Shown here in pieces: positions 25,839 to 35,444 of a DNA stretch of 64,000 nt (positions are counted from its first letter, which is position 1; the number at the start of each line of letters is the position of its first letter). The position numbers were made by a program, and so were the translations under genes. The stretch lies in NCBI GenBank assembly GCA_029258915.1, contig JAPDJU010000002.1, positions 149,330-213,329 on the forward strand, in the 5' to 3' direction. The stretch comes from Thermoproteota archaeon (lineage in GTDB: Archaea; Thermoproteota; Thermoprotei_A; EX4484-217-1). The notes beneath the pieces were generated by a model. The model saw only the letters and a program-made list of their open reading frames with translations, was not told the origin of the DNA and searched no databases.

Positions 25839-26609
25839 TTACACCTTTAAAATACCTTCGTTTAATACTAATTCAACATCTGGCTCTATTTTTAGCAGCA
25901 AAACATAGGGTATACCCTTTTCTAAATCCTCGTTTAAAGCTGAAAACGTTACTGTTATTGCCGTTAAATAGCATTCCTTTGCTTTTATTTCCTTTATAAC
26001 TTTATAATTTAGCTTAGACCCCTGAGCTAAGAAATAGATTTTACCTTCAATAGGTACAGGCAATGTATTGATCACTGTAAAGCCTAAAGTTACGTCCTTA
26101 TATCCAGGATTTACAGATTTAGATGTTAGCATATGTTGTAGTTGTACTTGAGGTCTGAATGTGAGAGGAGTTTTTGTAAGAATTTCTACACCAAATATAC
26201 CGTCATAGAAGAAGCTTAGCCCAAAGTACAGCGTAGTGTTTTCTCTAAGTGTTTCTCTAACTTTATCTATAGGAATGAATACTTTGAGTTTAAAGGTTTT
26301 CGTAGATTTAGCTTCAAGTGTTACAGGTTTAGATTTGAACTTAAAAATAGATTCTGTAGTATTAACTAACGATACTACCCTTGTATCCTTAAGAATATGG
26401 GAACCATTGTATGTTATCCTTACTGGAATTTCTAAAACACCCACTGTACCATTAAATCTACATGCTGCTTCTTCTAAACTTGGCTCTAAAGCTATGTTTT
26501 GAGAAGTAAAATCATTAAGCATGAAGTAGAGCTCTGCAACTATCACTATTACTATGATGGCTGCTAAAGCTAACCCTATGGTTCTAATAGCTTTCGCTGC
26601 GCCTTTCAA
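25839..26609 (-). CDS. Membrane-anchored extracytoplasmic beta-rich protein
   Basis: 256 residues. One N-terminal hydrophobic helix (LALAAIIVIVIVAELYFML, about 13-31) acts as signal anchor. The rest reads as alternating beta strands (VGVLEIPVRITYNGS, ETFKLKVFIP and similar), resembling two immunoglobulin-like or DUF-type beta sandwiches facing outside. No catalytic motif seen. TTG start. Middle gene of a three-gene membrane operon; function not recognised. Confidence 0.6.
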   Translation of the reverse strand: MKGAAKAIRTIGLALAAIIVIVIVAELYFMLNDFTSQNIALEPSLEEAACRFNGTVGVLEIPVRITYNGSHILKDTRVVSLVNTTESIFKFKSKPVTLEAKSTKTFKLKVFIPIDKVRETLRENTTLYFGLSFFYDGIFGVEILTKTPLTFRPQVQLQHMLTSKSVNPGYKDVTLGFTVINTLPVPIEGKIYFLAQGSKLNYKVIKEIKAKECYLTAITVTFSALNEDLEKGIPYVLLLKIEPDVELVLNEGILKV

Positions 26610-26665
26610 CTCTTAGGCACCACTAAGCTATGAGGTGTTATAGTGATTACGTTTTTATCTAAAGT

Positions 26666-26944
26666 TTATTCTGTGATTATTCTTTCTGAAGGAGCCGTTA
26701 GCAAGCTAACGGCTCTCATGGTTATTATTGAACCAACCCAGCCCATAACACCTAAGAAAGCAACTTTCATTACTATGTAAGCACCCCATTCCATAATCCA
26801 TGTTATCATGCTTTCAACACCTGTTGTCGTTGGTTTTTCTACATTCAAATACTCGTTATATGCAAGGAAGAATACAACAAATAATACTACTAAGCCAACA
26901 ATTAGTAGGGCTAATCCACTATATTTGCCAGTCTTAGCTGCCAT
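26666..26944 (-). CDS. Small two-helix membrane protein
   Basis: 92 residues with two strong hydrophobic helices: LALLIVGLVVLFVVFFLAY (about 11-29) and IVMKVAFLGVMGWVGSIITM (about 56-75). A well-placed AGGTG precedes the ATG. First gene of the three-gene membrane operon. Not recognised. Confidence 0.6.
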   Translation of the reverse strand: MAAKTGKYSGLALLIVGLVVLFVVFFLAYNEYLNVEKPTTTGVESMITWIMEWGAYIVMKVAFLGVMGWVGSIITMRAVSLLTAPSERIITE

Positions 26945-27151
26945 ATCTTAAACACCTGACACGTAAGACCTTCTACCATACTTTGTTTAGCTATTACCAA
27001 TTAAAACTTACTGTTTCTCTTTAAACGTTTGCTCTAATTATTTTAACAAATGTACTGCTGCGTCTAAGATGCTATAAGCGTTTTATAGTTTTCAATATTT
27101 GACGGTATAAAAAGTGCTTATGTATAAAAGCTAAAATTCTGTAGTTGTTTT

Positions 27152-29026
27152 TCACATTATTTCTATGTATCCTATTTTAATTAGAACATCTATAATCTTG
27201 TCTAATTTTTCTTCATGTATTATCCCGTATTCTGCTAGTAATGAGGCTATTATATCATCGTATTTTACATGGCTATCCCAAAGCAGCATCATAGCAGAAT
27301 AAAGTAAAGTACTTAGCTCTCTGGCTTCTTCCATAAGTTTCACTATTTCTTCATATTCCCTAGGAGTTAGTTTTTCCCCTAACATTCTGATGCTTATGAA
27401 CTTACGTTCTTTCAGTTTTAAAACCTTACCTTTAAATTTACTCTTAATCTTAACCTTACGAGTTTTACCTCTAGGTGCTATAAGTACTCTATTTAAGCTC
27501 CTCATATACTTTCTAACAAGTTCCTTAGATTCCGGCCATAAGTTATCAAGTTCTCTCATTGCTTTAAGTGTTTTCCATTTTAATTCTCTACGCCTAATAT
27601 TATATACTTCAATATTTTCTAGAGACGACTTAGACATTTTATGATAGAATTCTATTAGCCAATGGTATGCTATGTTTAAAAGCATTCTATAATATTCCTT
27701 AGATGCAATAATATATGCTGTAGTTAAAGAAATAGTACCTGCTATTCTAAGCATTTCCGGATCCACTTTATCCGGAGAATCTAGGTCTGTATGGTAGAAT
27801 TTATCAGGCCACTGATTCAACATTATAGACGGTATTCCTAAAATGTTAAAAACATCATGATCGCTTCCCGGCGAATACTGTTCAAAACTATACTTTATTA
27901 GTGGAAGTTTACCTAAGCCACCGAATGTTTTTAGTCTTCCTATAACATTTTCTGTAACATACTCTACTATGGCATTTAATAGAGAAAACCTAGACCATGG
28001 AGTTCTAAAGATTATAAAGGTTGAACCTGTTTTCTCCTGAGCTTCGCCAACCATATCCAAGTTAATGACATAAGCCATGTTTTTAACGTAGTTTGGTTTA
28101 AGAGAAGCTAAAGCATAGGTTCCTGTATATTCGGGAACCCATATAAACCTAAAACCTAAATCAGGTTTCCTAAGCTTATTACCAACTATTGATTTAACTA
28201 CCCTAGCTGCTTCCATTAGAGTTGCTGTTCCAGAAGCATTATCATTAGCGCTTGGACTTGGATGGCAATAATGTGCAATAAACCCTACAAAACTATCCTC
28301 TTTACCTTCATAATCCGCTACAATAACTCTTCCTTTATTTGTCCTAAACTCGGATTTGACGTAGGCCTTTAAAACAACTTCTGTTCCTTTCTCTAGATAC
28401 GATAGAAGTTTTTTAGCAGTATTTTCTGATATGGAAAGAGCAATGGTATTGCTATATTTTTCTGCCTCCTCTCTAGTTAAGAATAATCCATAATACGGTA
28501 CTGCTCTGGGAACCTTAGAGTCTTTGCGGAAAACAAGAACTCCAGCGGCACCTCTACTAGCAGCTTCAGTAAAAACCCTATGTGCCCCGCCGTATGTTAA
28601 AACAAATTTTCCACTTACATCCTTATTTTTAAAGTTTTCACTAAAGCCTGGACCTACATAAACAAGTTTGCCTTCAACAAACCTTCCTTTAGTACTCGGA
28701 CTATGTGCTATAACTAATGTTGGTGAGTCTATAAATCTATGTAGGATTGCATTCTTAGGTTTAACTAAGTGTAGTGAAGCGTCATAGACATCCCATCCTA
28801 CACTAACTTTTACTCCGTAAAATTCTGAAACCCCATCGTAGAGAAATTCTACTACTTTAACATCATAATCTAAACTCTTCACATAATTCTCTATAAACTC
28901 TGATGCTTTAACAAGACCAGTAGATCCCTGAATTCTATGATACTTTGAAATTTCATAAAGTATATTTAGAGAGTTTTTCGGAGAAAATTCACTAGCAATA
29001 ATGCTTATTAAACCTGTTATCTTCAT
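27152..29026 (-). CDS. M28-family aminopeptidase-like protein with PA domain
   Basis: 624 residues. A zinc peptidase of the M28 type: HYCHPSPSANDNASGTATL near 250 gives the first metal His and Asp, and VWVPEYTGTYAL near 290, NLDMVGEAQ near 322 and YHTDLDSPDKV near 415 give further ligands. An insert near 125-195 (GKFVLTYGGAHRVFTEAAS and RGAAGVLVF) looks like a protease-associated (PA) domain. The last 150 residues are helical and basic, ending in a possible winged-helix-like piece. No signal peptide is visible, so it is probably cytoplasmic and acts on peptides. Confidence 0.82.
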   Translation of the reverse strand: MKITGLISIIASEFSPKNSLNILYEISKYHRIQGSTGLVKASEFIENYVKSLDYDVKVVEFLYDGVSEFYGVKVSVGWDVYDASLHLVKPKNAILHRFIDSPTLVIAHSPSTKGRFVEGKLVYVGPGFSENFKNKDVSGKFVLTYGGAHRVFTEAASRGAAGVLVFRKDSKVPRAVPYYGLFLTREEAEKYSNTIALSISENTAKKLLSYLEKGTEVVLKAYVKSEFRTNKGRVIVADYEGKEDSFVGFIAHYCHPSPSANDNASGTATLMEAARVVKSIVGNKLRKPDLGFRFIWVPEYTGTYALASLKPNYVKNMAYVINLDMVGEAQEKTGSTFIIFRTPWSRFSLLNAIVEYVTENVIGRLKTFGGLGKLPLIKYSFEQYSPGSDHDVFNILGIPSIMLNQWPDKFYHTDLDSPDKVDPEMLRIAGTISLTTAYIIASKEYYRMLLNIAYHWLIEFYHKMSKSSLENIEVYNIRRRELKWKTLKAMRELDNLWPESKELVRKYMRSLNRVLIAPRGKTRKVKIKSKFKGKVLKLKERKFISIRMLGEKLTPREYEEIVKLMEEARELSTLLYSAMMLLWDSHVKYDDIIASLLAEYGIIHEEKLDKIIDVLIKIGYIEIM

Positions 29027-29270
29027 ATGCGTCTACACCATAAATTCTGCTAGGTTACTATAATTTTTTGCCTAAGCTATTTTAAGCAAAGACTAGCAAA
29101 GATATTAAGTTTTTACTATCATTATACCATAGTTTCCACTATTTAAACAGTTTCTTAAGCTTACTATAGGTTGTTTTACTAGCCAACATCAATAAACACT
29201 GTAAAGGTTAGTGCTTCTTTTCACTAGTTGTATTCATTCCGTTCCCGCACGCAACATCAATGTACAGTTT

Positions 29271-30857
29271 TTAGCATTTCTTAACAACTATTATTCTATA
29301 TAACTGAGTGTTATAGCAAGCCTTAGCTACAACATGTTCCACAACTGTCAAATACCCTTTTGCGATTAGTTCCTCTAGGAAATCTGTACAGCGACTTTTT
29401 AACGGAAGAATAAGTATTAATAATGTTTTATTTTCATTTTCTTTTAAAAATATTTTTAGATCATCTAGGGAAACATGTCTTTTAAATAAATTGAGCGGGG
29501 GGTAAATATTTAATTTTTCAAGAACAGCTATTTCATAAACTATTAATGTTACTTGGTTTTTCAAAGAAAATTCTACAAAAATGGGTGTTTCCTCACCAAA
29601 CCTACTTTTTATACTACTTATTGTTTCTAAGAAAACTTCGTTAGTACATTTCCCCTGGGCGATAAAACTATACACAGCAAGCATGTTTGTACAAGGCCAT
29701 ATAACTATGAGCAATAACACTACTGCAGATATTAATGAACTCTTCACCTTACCTATTCTTCTTAAACGGTAAAGTATTACACTTAATACTTCAGCCATGA
29801 ACATAGAGTTTAAAGGTAGAAGCTGCTGTAAATAATGGGGACCCCATGCAAACCCAAATATGTTTAATGACATCGCTCCTTTAGTCCCTATAGATAATAT
29901 TAAAAGTGCGATTAGAGAATAGATAAGCAAAAACCTTGCTAAAACGCTTTTTAAGAGCGCATAAATGGTAATAATGAGGAAAATAGCCAAGTACATGTAG
30001 AACATAGGTTTCTTAACTAAGTATTGTATGGATAATATAGGTACACCCGAAATTATCATGGTCGCATATTCCGTAAAAATAAAAACTATTCTTCTGATAA
30101 ACTCCCCAAACGACATGCTGCCATGAAAACCTGTCCAAGGAGCCTTAAACATAGCTACAATAGAGCCTAAAGGGTTAATTATGTTAAAGATTAGCATGTT
30201 TAAATAACCTATGATGAACCCTAAGAAACAGTATTTAACAAACTTAACACTAGATAGCAGCTTTTTATCAAATAATAGTAACCAAGAAGCCGTAAAAGCA
30301 ATATAGGAAGCTATAGTTGATGGATGGGATTGTAATGCTAAACCAGCTGTTAAGCCGAAAATAAAAATGTCCTTTTTACTTTCAATCTCTAAGGTTTTTA
30401 CTAAATATAGAAGGGAAATTGTAAGAAAGAATGGAGCTAAGCTAGCTGACCAAGCTACGTGGCTTGAAATTAAAATGTGGGCGGGTGATAGAGCAAGTAT
30501 TAAAGATGCCAGCAGTGCTTTTAAGCTGTTTTTAGTTATTCTTAACGTTAAAAAGTAAAGCAAAGGTATAGTTAATGAACCAAAAATGGCAATTACAAAT
30601 CTTGATAATAATATGCTAGGTTTTATCATATAAACAAGTGCTATTAGGTAGTTATAAAGTGCTCCAATAAATTCCGCGTTATTAGTTAGCGGTATGAAAC
30701 CGTACTCTACTATAGCTAAACCTCTAATATTTTCCCCAAGTTCATCGACACGGAAAATAGGATAAAGATTCAAGAATGGTAATCTTACGATAAATGAGAA
30801 AAGGAAAAGCGGGATTGCAACTTTAATGTTTTTATTGAGGAGCCTGTGAAGAAACAT
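29271..30857 (-). CDS. GT-C type membrane glycosyltransferase (PMT/ArnT-like)
   Basis: 528 residues with about eleven to twelve hydrophobic helices and a C-terminal soluble tail. The first outside loop has FRVDELGEN near 35-43, the acidic Asp-Glu motif of GT-C enzymes that use polyprenyl-linked sugars, followed by NAEFIGALYNY. The repeated hydrophobic helices with SHVAWSASL and LQSHPST are of the GT39/GT83 style. It would add a sugar to a surface protein or lipid. Donor and acceptor unknown. The ATG has GAGGTTAC close before it. Confidence 0.75.
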   Translation of the reverse strand: MFLHRLLNKNIKVAIPLFLFSFIVRLPFLNLYPIFRVDELGENIRGLAIVEYGFIPLTNNAEFIGALYNYLIALVYMIKPSILLSRFVIAIFGSLTIPLLYFLTLRITKNSLKALLASLILALSPAHILISSHVAWSASLAPFFLTISLLYLVKTLEIESKKDIFIFGLTAGLALQSHPSTIASYIAFTASWLLLFDKKLLSSVKFVKYCFLGFIIGYLNMLIFNIINPLGSIVAMFKAPWTGFHGSMSFGEFIRRIVFIFTEYATMIISGVPILSIQYLVKKPMFYMYLAIFLIITIYALLKSVLARFLLIYSLIALLILSIGTKGAMSLNIFGFAWGPHYLQQLLPLNSMFMAEVLSVILYRLRRIGKVKSSLISAVVLLLIVIWPCTNMLAVYSFIAQGKCTNEVFLETISSIKSRFGEETPIFVEFSLKNQVTLIVYEIAVLEKLNIYPPLNLFKRHVSLDDLKIFLKENENKTLLILILPLKSRCTDFLEELIAKGYLTVVEHVVAKACYNTQLYRIIVVKKC

Positions 30858-30952
30858 GTAACCTCAATAATTACTTTGTAAGAAACGCTAAATTAATTAT
30901 TGTCTTGCCATTTCTTTTATAACACCGTATTCGCTTAGTCTCACATTATGCT

Positions 30953-31348
30953 TTAAAGCTTAGGTGTATAAACAGTAATTTGTTTCCATCGGACTTTAAT
31001 CCCTTTCTTCAGCCTTTCTTCTAGTTCTTTTTTCAATGTAGACCTTGTTATTACAGTTTTCACAATAACGTTAGAGTTTTTATCAATACTACATATTAAA
31101 ACATAGTTTTTTGTCCAAACAATTACCTTATCTGTAAAGGTTTTAAATTCCCCGTCTCTAAATACGTTTCTAACAATGTTAACTATTGCTTCTTTACTTA
31201 CTCCCTTAAAGCCCCAATGTCTTCTCTCTATAAATCTTTCAATAGCGTGCTTAGACAAGTGAATATTTACTTTACCTTCTTTAGCAAGATATTTGAAAGC
31301 TATTCTACAGTCAACAAAATCACAGCATTCTTCAGACATATAGAACAC
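30953..31348 (-). CDS. Small basic hypothetical protein
   Basis: 131 residues. LSKHAIERFIERRHWG near 33-48, then KTFTDKVIVWTKNYVLICSID, give a helix followed by two or three beta strands. This is somewhat like DUF4258-type small RNase-fold proteins, but the likeness is weak. A Cys-rich start (ECCDFVDC) is unusual. It follows asnS by eight bases on the same strand, so it may be cotranscribed. Start GTG at 31348, or ATG at 31339. Confidence 0.5.
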   Translation of the reverse strand: MFYMSEECCDFVDCRIAFKYLAKEGKVNIHLSKHAIERFIERRHWGFKGVSKEAIVNIVRNVFRDGEFKTFTDKVIVWTKNYVLICSIDKNSNVIVKTVITRSTLKKELEERLKKGIKVRWKQITVYTPKL

Positions 31349-31356
31349 TTTACATG

Positions 31357-32643
31357 TTAAGGTCTCAGTCTTTCTCTAAACCTGGGGAACGGTATTGCAT
31401 CTCTAATGTGATCTAAACCTGCAACCCACATGACAGTTCTTTCAATACCTAAACCGAATCCTGAGTGAGGCACTGAACCATATTTTCTAAGGTCAAGATA
31501 CCACTTATATTCTTCAGGGTTTAGCCCAAACTCTGATATCCTTTTAAGTAAAGTGTTGTAGTCATTCTCTCTTACACTTCCACCCACTATTTCACCATAT
31601 CCTTCAGGTGCAAGTAGGTCGAATCCTAAAACAAACCTAGGGTCTTCAGGGTCAAGTTTCATATAGAATGCTTTAATTTGTCTTGGAAAATGAGTTATGA
31701 AGAATGGTTTGTCAAATTCCTGAGTTAATATTCTTTCTTCATCTGCTCCTAAATCATCGCCCCATTTCACATCGACACCTTTCTTCTGCAATATTTCAAT
31801 AGCATCATCGTATCTTATTCTCGGATATGGTGGTTTAGCATTTTCCAAAAACTTAACATTTCTCTTTAAGAATTCTAATTCCTCTATTCTTTCATCTAAA
31901 ACCTTACGTACAATATAGCTGACAAGTTCTTCAGTAATTTTCACCATATCCTCCATACCATACCATGCTGCTTCAGCTTCTAAATGCCAATATTCTGCAA
32001 GATGCCTCCTTGTTCTAGATTTTTCAGCTCTAAATGATGGTGTTAGGCTCCAAACCTTATCTAAAACATAAATTAAGGATTCAAGGTAGAGTTGAGCGCT
32101 TTGACTAAGATATGCTTTCTGACCGAAATAGTTTATTTCGAACTGTGTTGCACCGCTTTCGCATGCAGACCCTGTAATTATTGGGGGTGTTACTTCCCAC
32201 CAGCCATTTTTATTGAAATATTCTCTACCTGCCTGTAGTACGGCATGTTTAATCTTCATGATTGCTTGAAGTTTTCTAGATCTAAGCCATAGATGTCTAT
32301 TATCTAAAAGATAGTCTACTCCTTCACCTCCTCTTATAGGGAACCAGTCGGATAACCCGACTATTTTCAGTTTAAAAACATGGACCTCGTAGCCTGTAGG
32401 TGCTCTGGGCTCTTTTCTAACTACTCCTTCGACTATACAGCTGCTTTCCCTAGTTATTTTCTCCGCATTAATCCATGTTTTACTATCTACATTTCCCCTA
32501 TCAATAACGCATTGAATTATACCGCTAGAGTCTCTAAGAACAATAAATACTTTGCCCCCAACTACTCTCTTCCTATAAACCCATCCTTTAAGTTTGACAG
32601 TAAGCCCTACTGCTTCATCTTTTAAAGTTTCTTTAATAAGCAT
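31357..32643 (-). CDS. asnS: Asparaginyl-tRNA synthetase
   Basis: 428 residues from the ATG at 32643 (MLIKETL), the usual start of archaeal AsnRS; an upstream in-frame start would add 13 residues. An OB-fold anticodon domain (VKLKGWVYRKR, about 15-100) is followed by a class II core: motif 2 TPSFRAEKSRTRRHL near 205-220 and motif 3 GFGLGIERTVMWV near 400. The choice of AsnRS over AspRS follows from the ITGSACESGATQFEINYFG block. It charges tRNA-Asn directly. Confidence 0.9.
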   Translation of the reverse strand: MLIKETLKDEAVGLTVKLKGWVYRKRVVGGKVFIVLRDSSGIIQCVIDRGNVDSKTWINAEKITRESSCIVEGVVRKEPRAPTGYEVHVFKLKIVGLSDWFPIRGGEGVDYLLDNRHLWLRSRKLQAIMKIKHAVLQAGREYFNKNGWWEVTPPIITGSACESGATQFEINYFGQKAYLSQSAQLYLESLIYVLDKVWSLTPSFRAEKSRTRRHLAEYWHLEAEAAWYGMEDMVKITEELVSYIVRKVLDERIEELEFLKRNVKFLENAKPPYPRIRYDDAIEILQKKGVDVKWGDDLGADEERILTQEFDKPFFITHFPRQIKAFYMKLDPEDPRFVLGFDLLAPEGYGEIVGGSVRENDYNTLLKRISEFGLNPEEYKWYLDLRKYGSVPHSGFGLGIERTVMWVAGLDHIRDAIPFPRFRERLRP

Positions 32644-32720
32644 TGCATATCGCGCCTCTAAGTACCTACAGTAGTAGTTCAAAAATTCAGATTCTAAAAA
32701 TGTTATGGTAATGTTGAATA

Positions 32721-33533
32721 TTAAACTGTAGAAGCGTATTGATTGCCTGATTTATGTTTCTCTAAAATTATGAACTCACAGTAGTTATCCCCTTTAGCTA
32801 TACATTTAATTTCTTTAGCAACCATGCTTTTTCCAAGTATATAACTTGCGAATCCGCTGATAATTCCCCTTATGAAATGGCTTTGTGGTGTTTTGAATTT
32901 CCCTTTTACCATATTGCATTCCCAGTTATCAGTCATTCTTAAAACAATGATATTATTCTTTAAATGTATGTCAACATGGCTTATGACAAACCATCCTAAA
33001 ACAATGCCCCTAAGTTTAAGCATCGCAAAATAGTCCTCTATATTCTCAAACTTATATTTCTCTTTAAACTCCTTCGCCACACCTAATCCTCCCTGATATC
33101 CTATGTTCCATAGAAGTATTGGTCCAGCTGTTTTACCATATTCCTTCTTTATACCTCCTACTATACTTTTTAGCACTGGTTCACCAAACATAACAATCCT
33201 CATCCCATGGAATCTTAAGGGATAATATTTTAAAGGAATAGCTTTGTAAGGAAGTTCACCATATGAAACATGATCTATGCCTTCAATTTCTAAGAGATCC
33301 CTTACAACATCAGTTAATTCTCCTACATCTCTAGCTCCAACAATTAATGTCATATCTATTTTTTCATCAGACCTTTTATTGGCATAGCTTAATACCTTGG
33401 TTCCTTCGCGAGTTACCATGTTTAAAATACCGTCTAAAAGAAATGGTTTCGAAATTTTTACTTTTAATACATAGAGCTTTCCCCAACACTCTATATAGGA
33501 GCCTAAGTCAAATTCCTTTAATTTTTCCACCAT
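32721..33533 (-). CDS. V4R-domain protein
   Basis: 270 residues. The C-terminal 150 form a V4R (4-vinyl reductase) domain, with the end KEIKCIAKGDNYCEFIILEK holding the typical Cys pair that closes the ligand pocket. The first 90 are an ACT-like or small sensory region (LTVKISK, MTLIVGARD). V4R proteins bind small hydrophobic ligands or heme and often act as regulators. There is no obvious DNA-binding domain, so a sensor role is inferred. Start ATG behind AAGGTG. Confidence 0.75.
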   Translation of the reverse strand: MVEKLKEFDLGSYIECWGKLYVLKVKISKPFLLDGILNMVTREGTKVLSYANKRSDEKIDMTLIVGARDVGELTDVVRDLLEIEGIDHVSYGELPYKAIPLKYYPLRFHGMRIVMFGEPVLKSIVGGIKKEYGKTAGPILLWNIGYQGGLGVAKEFKEKYKFENIEDYFAMLKLRGIVLGWFVISHVDIHLKNNIIVLRMTDNWECNMVKGKFKTPQSHFIRGIISGFASYILGKSMVAKEIKCIAKGDNYCEFIILEKHKSGNQYASTV

Positions 33534-33600
33534 TCCAAAACACCTTATTTAGGAGAAAATGTATACTGTAATTGCATGCTCCACTATTCTACTGTTATTC

Positions 33601-35352
33601 TTAATATTTTAGTTCACTCACTATTTCTTCTAAGTTATCGACTATCTCTTTAAGTTTATCTAGTAATGCTTTAGCTTTTTCAAACATCTCTTCAGCCTTG
33701 TCTATTGATTCTTCTTCTAAATATGATTTCATATCTGAAATTGTAGATTTTAATTCGTCATATGTTTCCTTGAATTGTTGCACAAGCGAATATGCCTCCG
33801 TTGAATTTTCAACATAGGCTTCTGGATTAAGCTCAAGATATTCATTATATATGCTATTAGCTTCTTCTTCCAGCTCTTCCATTTTACCTTCTAATTCTTC
33901 CTCTTCTTCTGCTTCTTCTAGAATATCTTCTGCTTCTTCAACATATTCATTAGCTTTTTCAATTAATTCTTTAGCATCGTTTAGAGCCTCTTTGGCAGCT
34001 GTAAAGTTTTCATGTTCAATAGCCTCTTCGGCTACTGCTACCATTTCTGAAGCATTTGCTACCAATTCTTCGGCTGTTCTTAAGTATTCTAGGGCTTCAG
34101 TTGCATTAGCGGCTTCAGCTTCTTCTGTAAGCCTATTTATCTTGTCTGATAGCTTGTTTATTTTATTCCTTAGCTCCTCTACTTTCTCCTTAAGCTCTTC
34201 TTCTTCCTCTACCATTTTCTCTAACACATCTTTTACTTCGTCTATTATTTCTTCAGCTTTTTTGACAATAATATCCGCTTCAGAAATTAACTCTAATGCT
34301 TTAGTATAATTACCATCCTCTGCTAAAGCTTGGACTTCCCGGAGAATTTCCTGGGCATTACCAATTAGTTCTCTTGACTTGTTAAGTAACGGTAATGCTT
34401 CAGTTACATTGTACTCTAATGACTTATTTTCTAACGTTTCAATTTTAGCTGATAATTTTCCTATTTTCTTTTGCAATTCCTCTATTTTTTCGACAAGGTC
34501 TTCCTCAAACTCTTCTTCTACAATTGTTTTTACTTTCTCTCCGTATAACCCCTCAATTCTTGCTAAAACATCTGCTAACACGGTAACAGTGTGGTTAAGA
34601 TTTATTATAGCTCGGTCTATTGCTTCTATTGCGGCTTCAGAAGCATTAACTCTCTGTAATAACTCTCTCACTTTTTGTAATAACATTATTGTTCTATTAA
34701 TATTTTCGATACTTAATTCTACACCTTTAGTTACATTAACATCTACTTTCTTCTCAGATATCCTTTTAACTAAGTTGAAAACTGTTTTAATTGTTTTCTT
34801 AGAAACCTCTTTGACTTCATTTTCTTTTATTCTCTTACTAATTTCCTTAAGTATTTTAATTGTTTTCTTAAGTTCACCTTTCTTAAGAGCTACCGATGCA
34901 TTTTCAAGTTCAGGCAATACACCAGTTATGTTTAGTATTATAACTTTCTTGTAAGCTATGTTAATTGCTTCTTCAACTTTTGAAACTTCTATAACTATCG
35001 AAATATTTACTGTAATATTCATGTTGGATTTTAACAATTCAAAATATTTTTCTAAAGTGATTTTTAACTCTGAAAGCTCATCTTCACTCATATCAAATAA
35101 TTCGTCATCAGTAATGTTTACCGCATCTTCTATTTCAATAAGTAATTGTTTATCAACGTTTATGGAGGCTTGGAGAAGCCTCTTAATAAGCTCTCTATAT
35201 GCTTTTATGGTTTCTATTAATCCTGCTATATTTCCATGAGCCTCCATTTCTTGAGCCTTAAATACGGGTAAACTGCTAACTACTATGCTCATTAGTAGCA
35301 TTAATACTAAGGCTATAGCTTTTAACTCTACCTTTATATATGATGCTCTCAT
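33601..35352 (-). CDS. Secreted coiled-coil protein with tandem repeats
   Basis: 583 residues from the ATG at 35352, eight bases after AGGTGG; a GTG at 35364 overlaps this site. A signal peptide (IALVLMLLMSIVVSSLPVF) ends near residue 32. Almost all the rest is Glu/Lys/Leu-rich helix. Three units of about 100 residues repeat in the second half, each beginning with a heptad coil such as KVEELRNKINKLSDKINRL, then NATEALEYL or NVTEALPLL, then a second helix pair ending in runs of Glu. No C-terminal membrane anchor or sorting signal is seen. It is probably a structural or binding protein outside the cell, linked to the MMPL transporter and regulator upstream on the same strand. Confidence 0.8.
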   Translation of the reverse strand: MRASYIKVELKAIALVLMLLMSIVVSSLPVFKAQEMEAHGNIAGLIETIKAYRELIKRLLQASINVDKQLLIEIEDAVNITDDELFDMSEDELSELKITLEKYFELLKSNMNITVNISIVIEVSKVEEAINIAYKKVIILNITGVLPELENASVALKKGELKKTIKILKEISKRIKENEVKEVSKKTIKTVFNLVKRISEKKVDVNVTKGVELSIENINRTIMLLQKVRELLQRVNASEAAIEAIDRAIINLNHTVTVLADVLARIEGLYGEKVKTIVEEEFEEDLVEKIEELQKKIGKLSAKIETLENKSLEYNVTEALPLLNKSRELIGNAQEILREVQALAEDGNYTKALELISEADIIVKKAEEIIDEVKDVLEKMVEEEEELKEKVEELRNKINKLSDKINRLTEEAEAANATEALEYLRTAEELVANASEMVAVAEEAIEHENFTAAKEALNDAKELIEKANEYVEEAEDILEEAEEEEELEGKMEELEEEANSIYNEYLELNPEAYVENSTEAYSLVQQFKETYDELKSTISDMKSYLEEESIDKAEEMFEKAKALLDKLKEIVDNLEEIVSELKY

Positions 35353-35420
35353 TATACTTTCCACCTTGCCTTTACATATCTAATCTTAACTAGGATGTTT
35401 CATGCTTTTAAGAAACCCCG

Positions 35421-35444
35421 TGAAACGGAAATGAAACCGTTTCA
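35421..35444. promoter_or_regulatory. Inverted repeat upstream of the coiled-coil gene
   Basis: TGAAACGG at 35421-35428 and CCGTTTCA at 35437-35444 form a perfect 8-base inverted repeat with an 8-base spacer, lying right behind the stop of the membrane-bound regulator and about 70 bases before the coiled-coil gene. GTTTCAT recurs at about 35398-35404, and CCGTTTCC and GTTTCACA occur upstream of the regulator gene (about 36396 and 36446). It is a candidate binding site for that regulator. Confidence 0.4.

Noticed and set aside
29027..29270. A short repeated word CAACATCAAT in the gap before the glycosyltransferase end
   Set aside because: Two 10-base copies in 244 bases of AT-rich DNA, without structure or a promoter role that I can support.
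33851..35239. Several long open frames on the plus strand opposite the coiled-coil gene, rich in Ser, Ile and Phe
   Set aside because: They are the complement of Glu/Lys-rich codons (GAA, GAG, AAG read as TTC, CTC, CTT). They have no ribosome sites and no domains.
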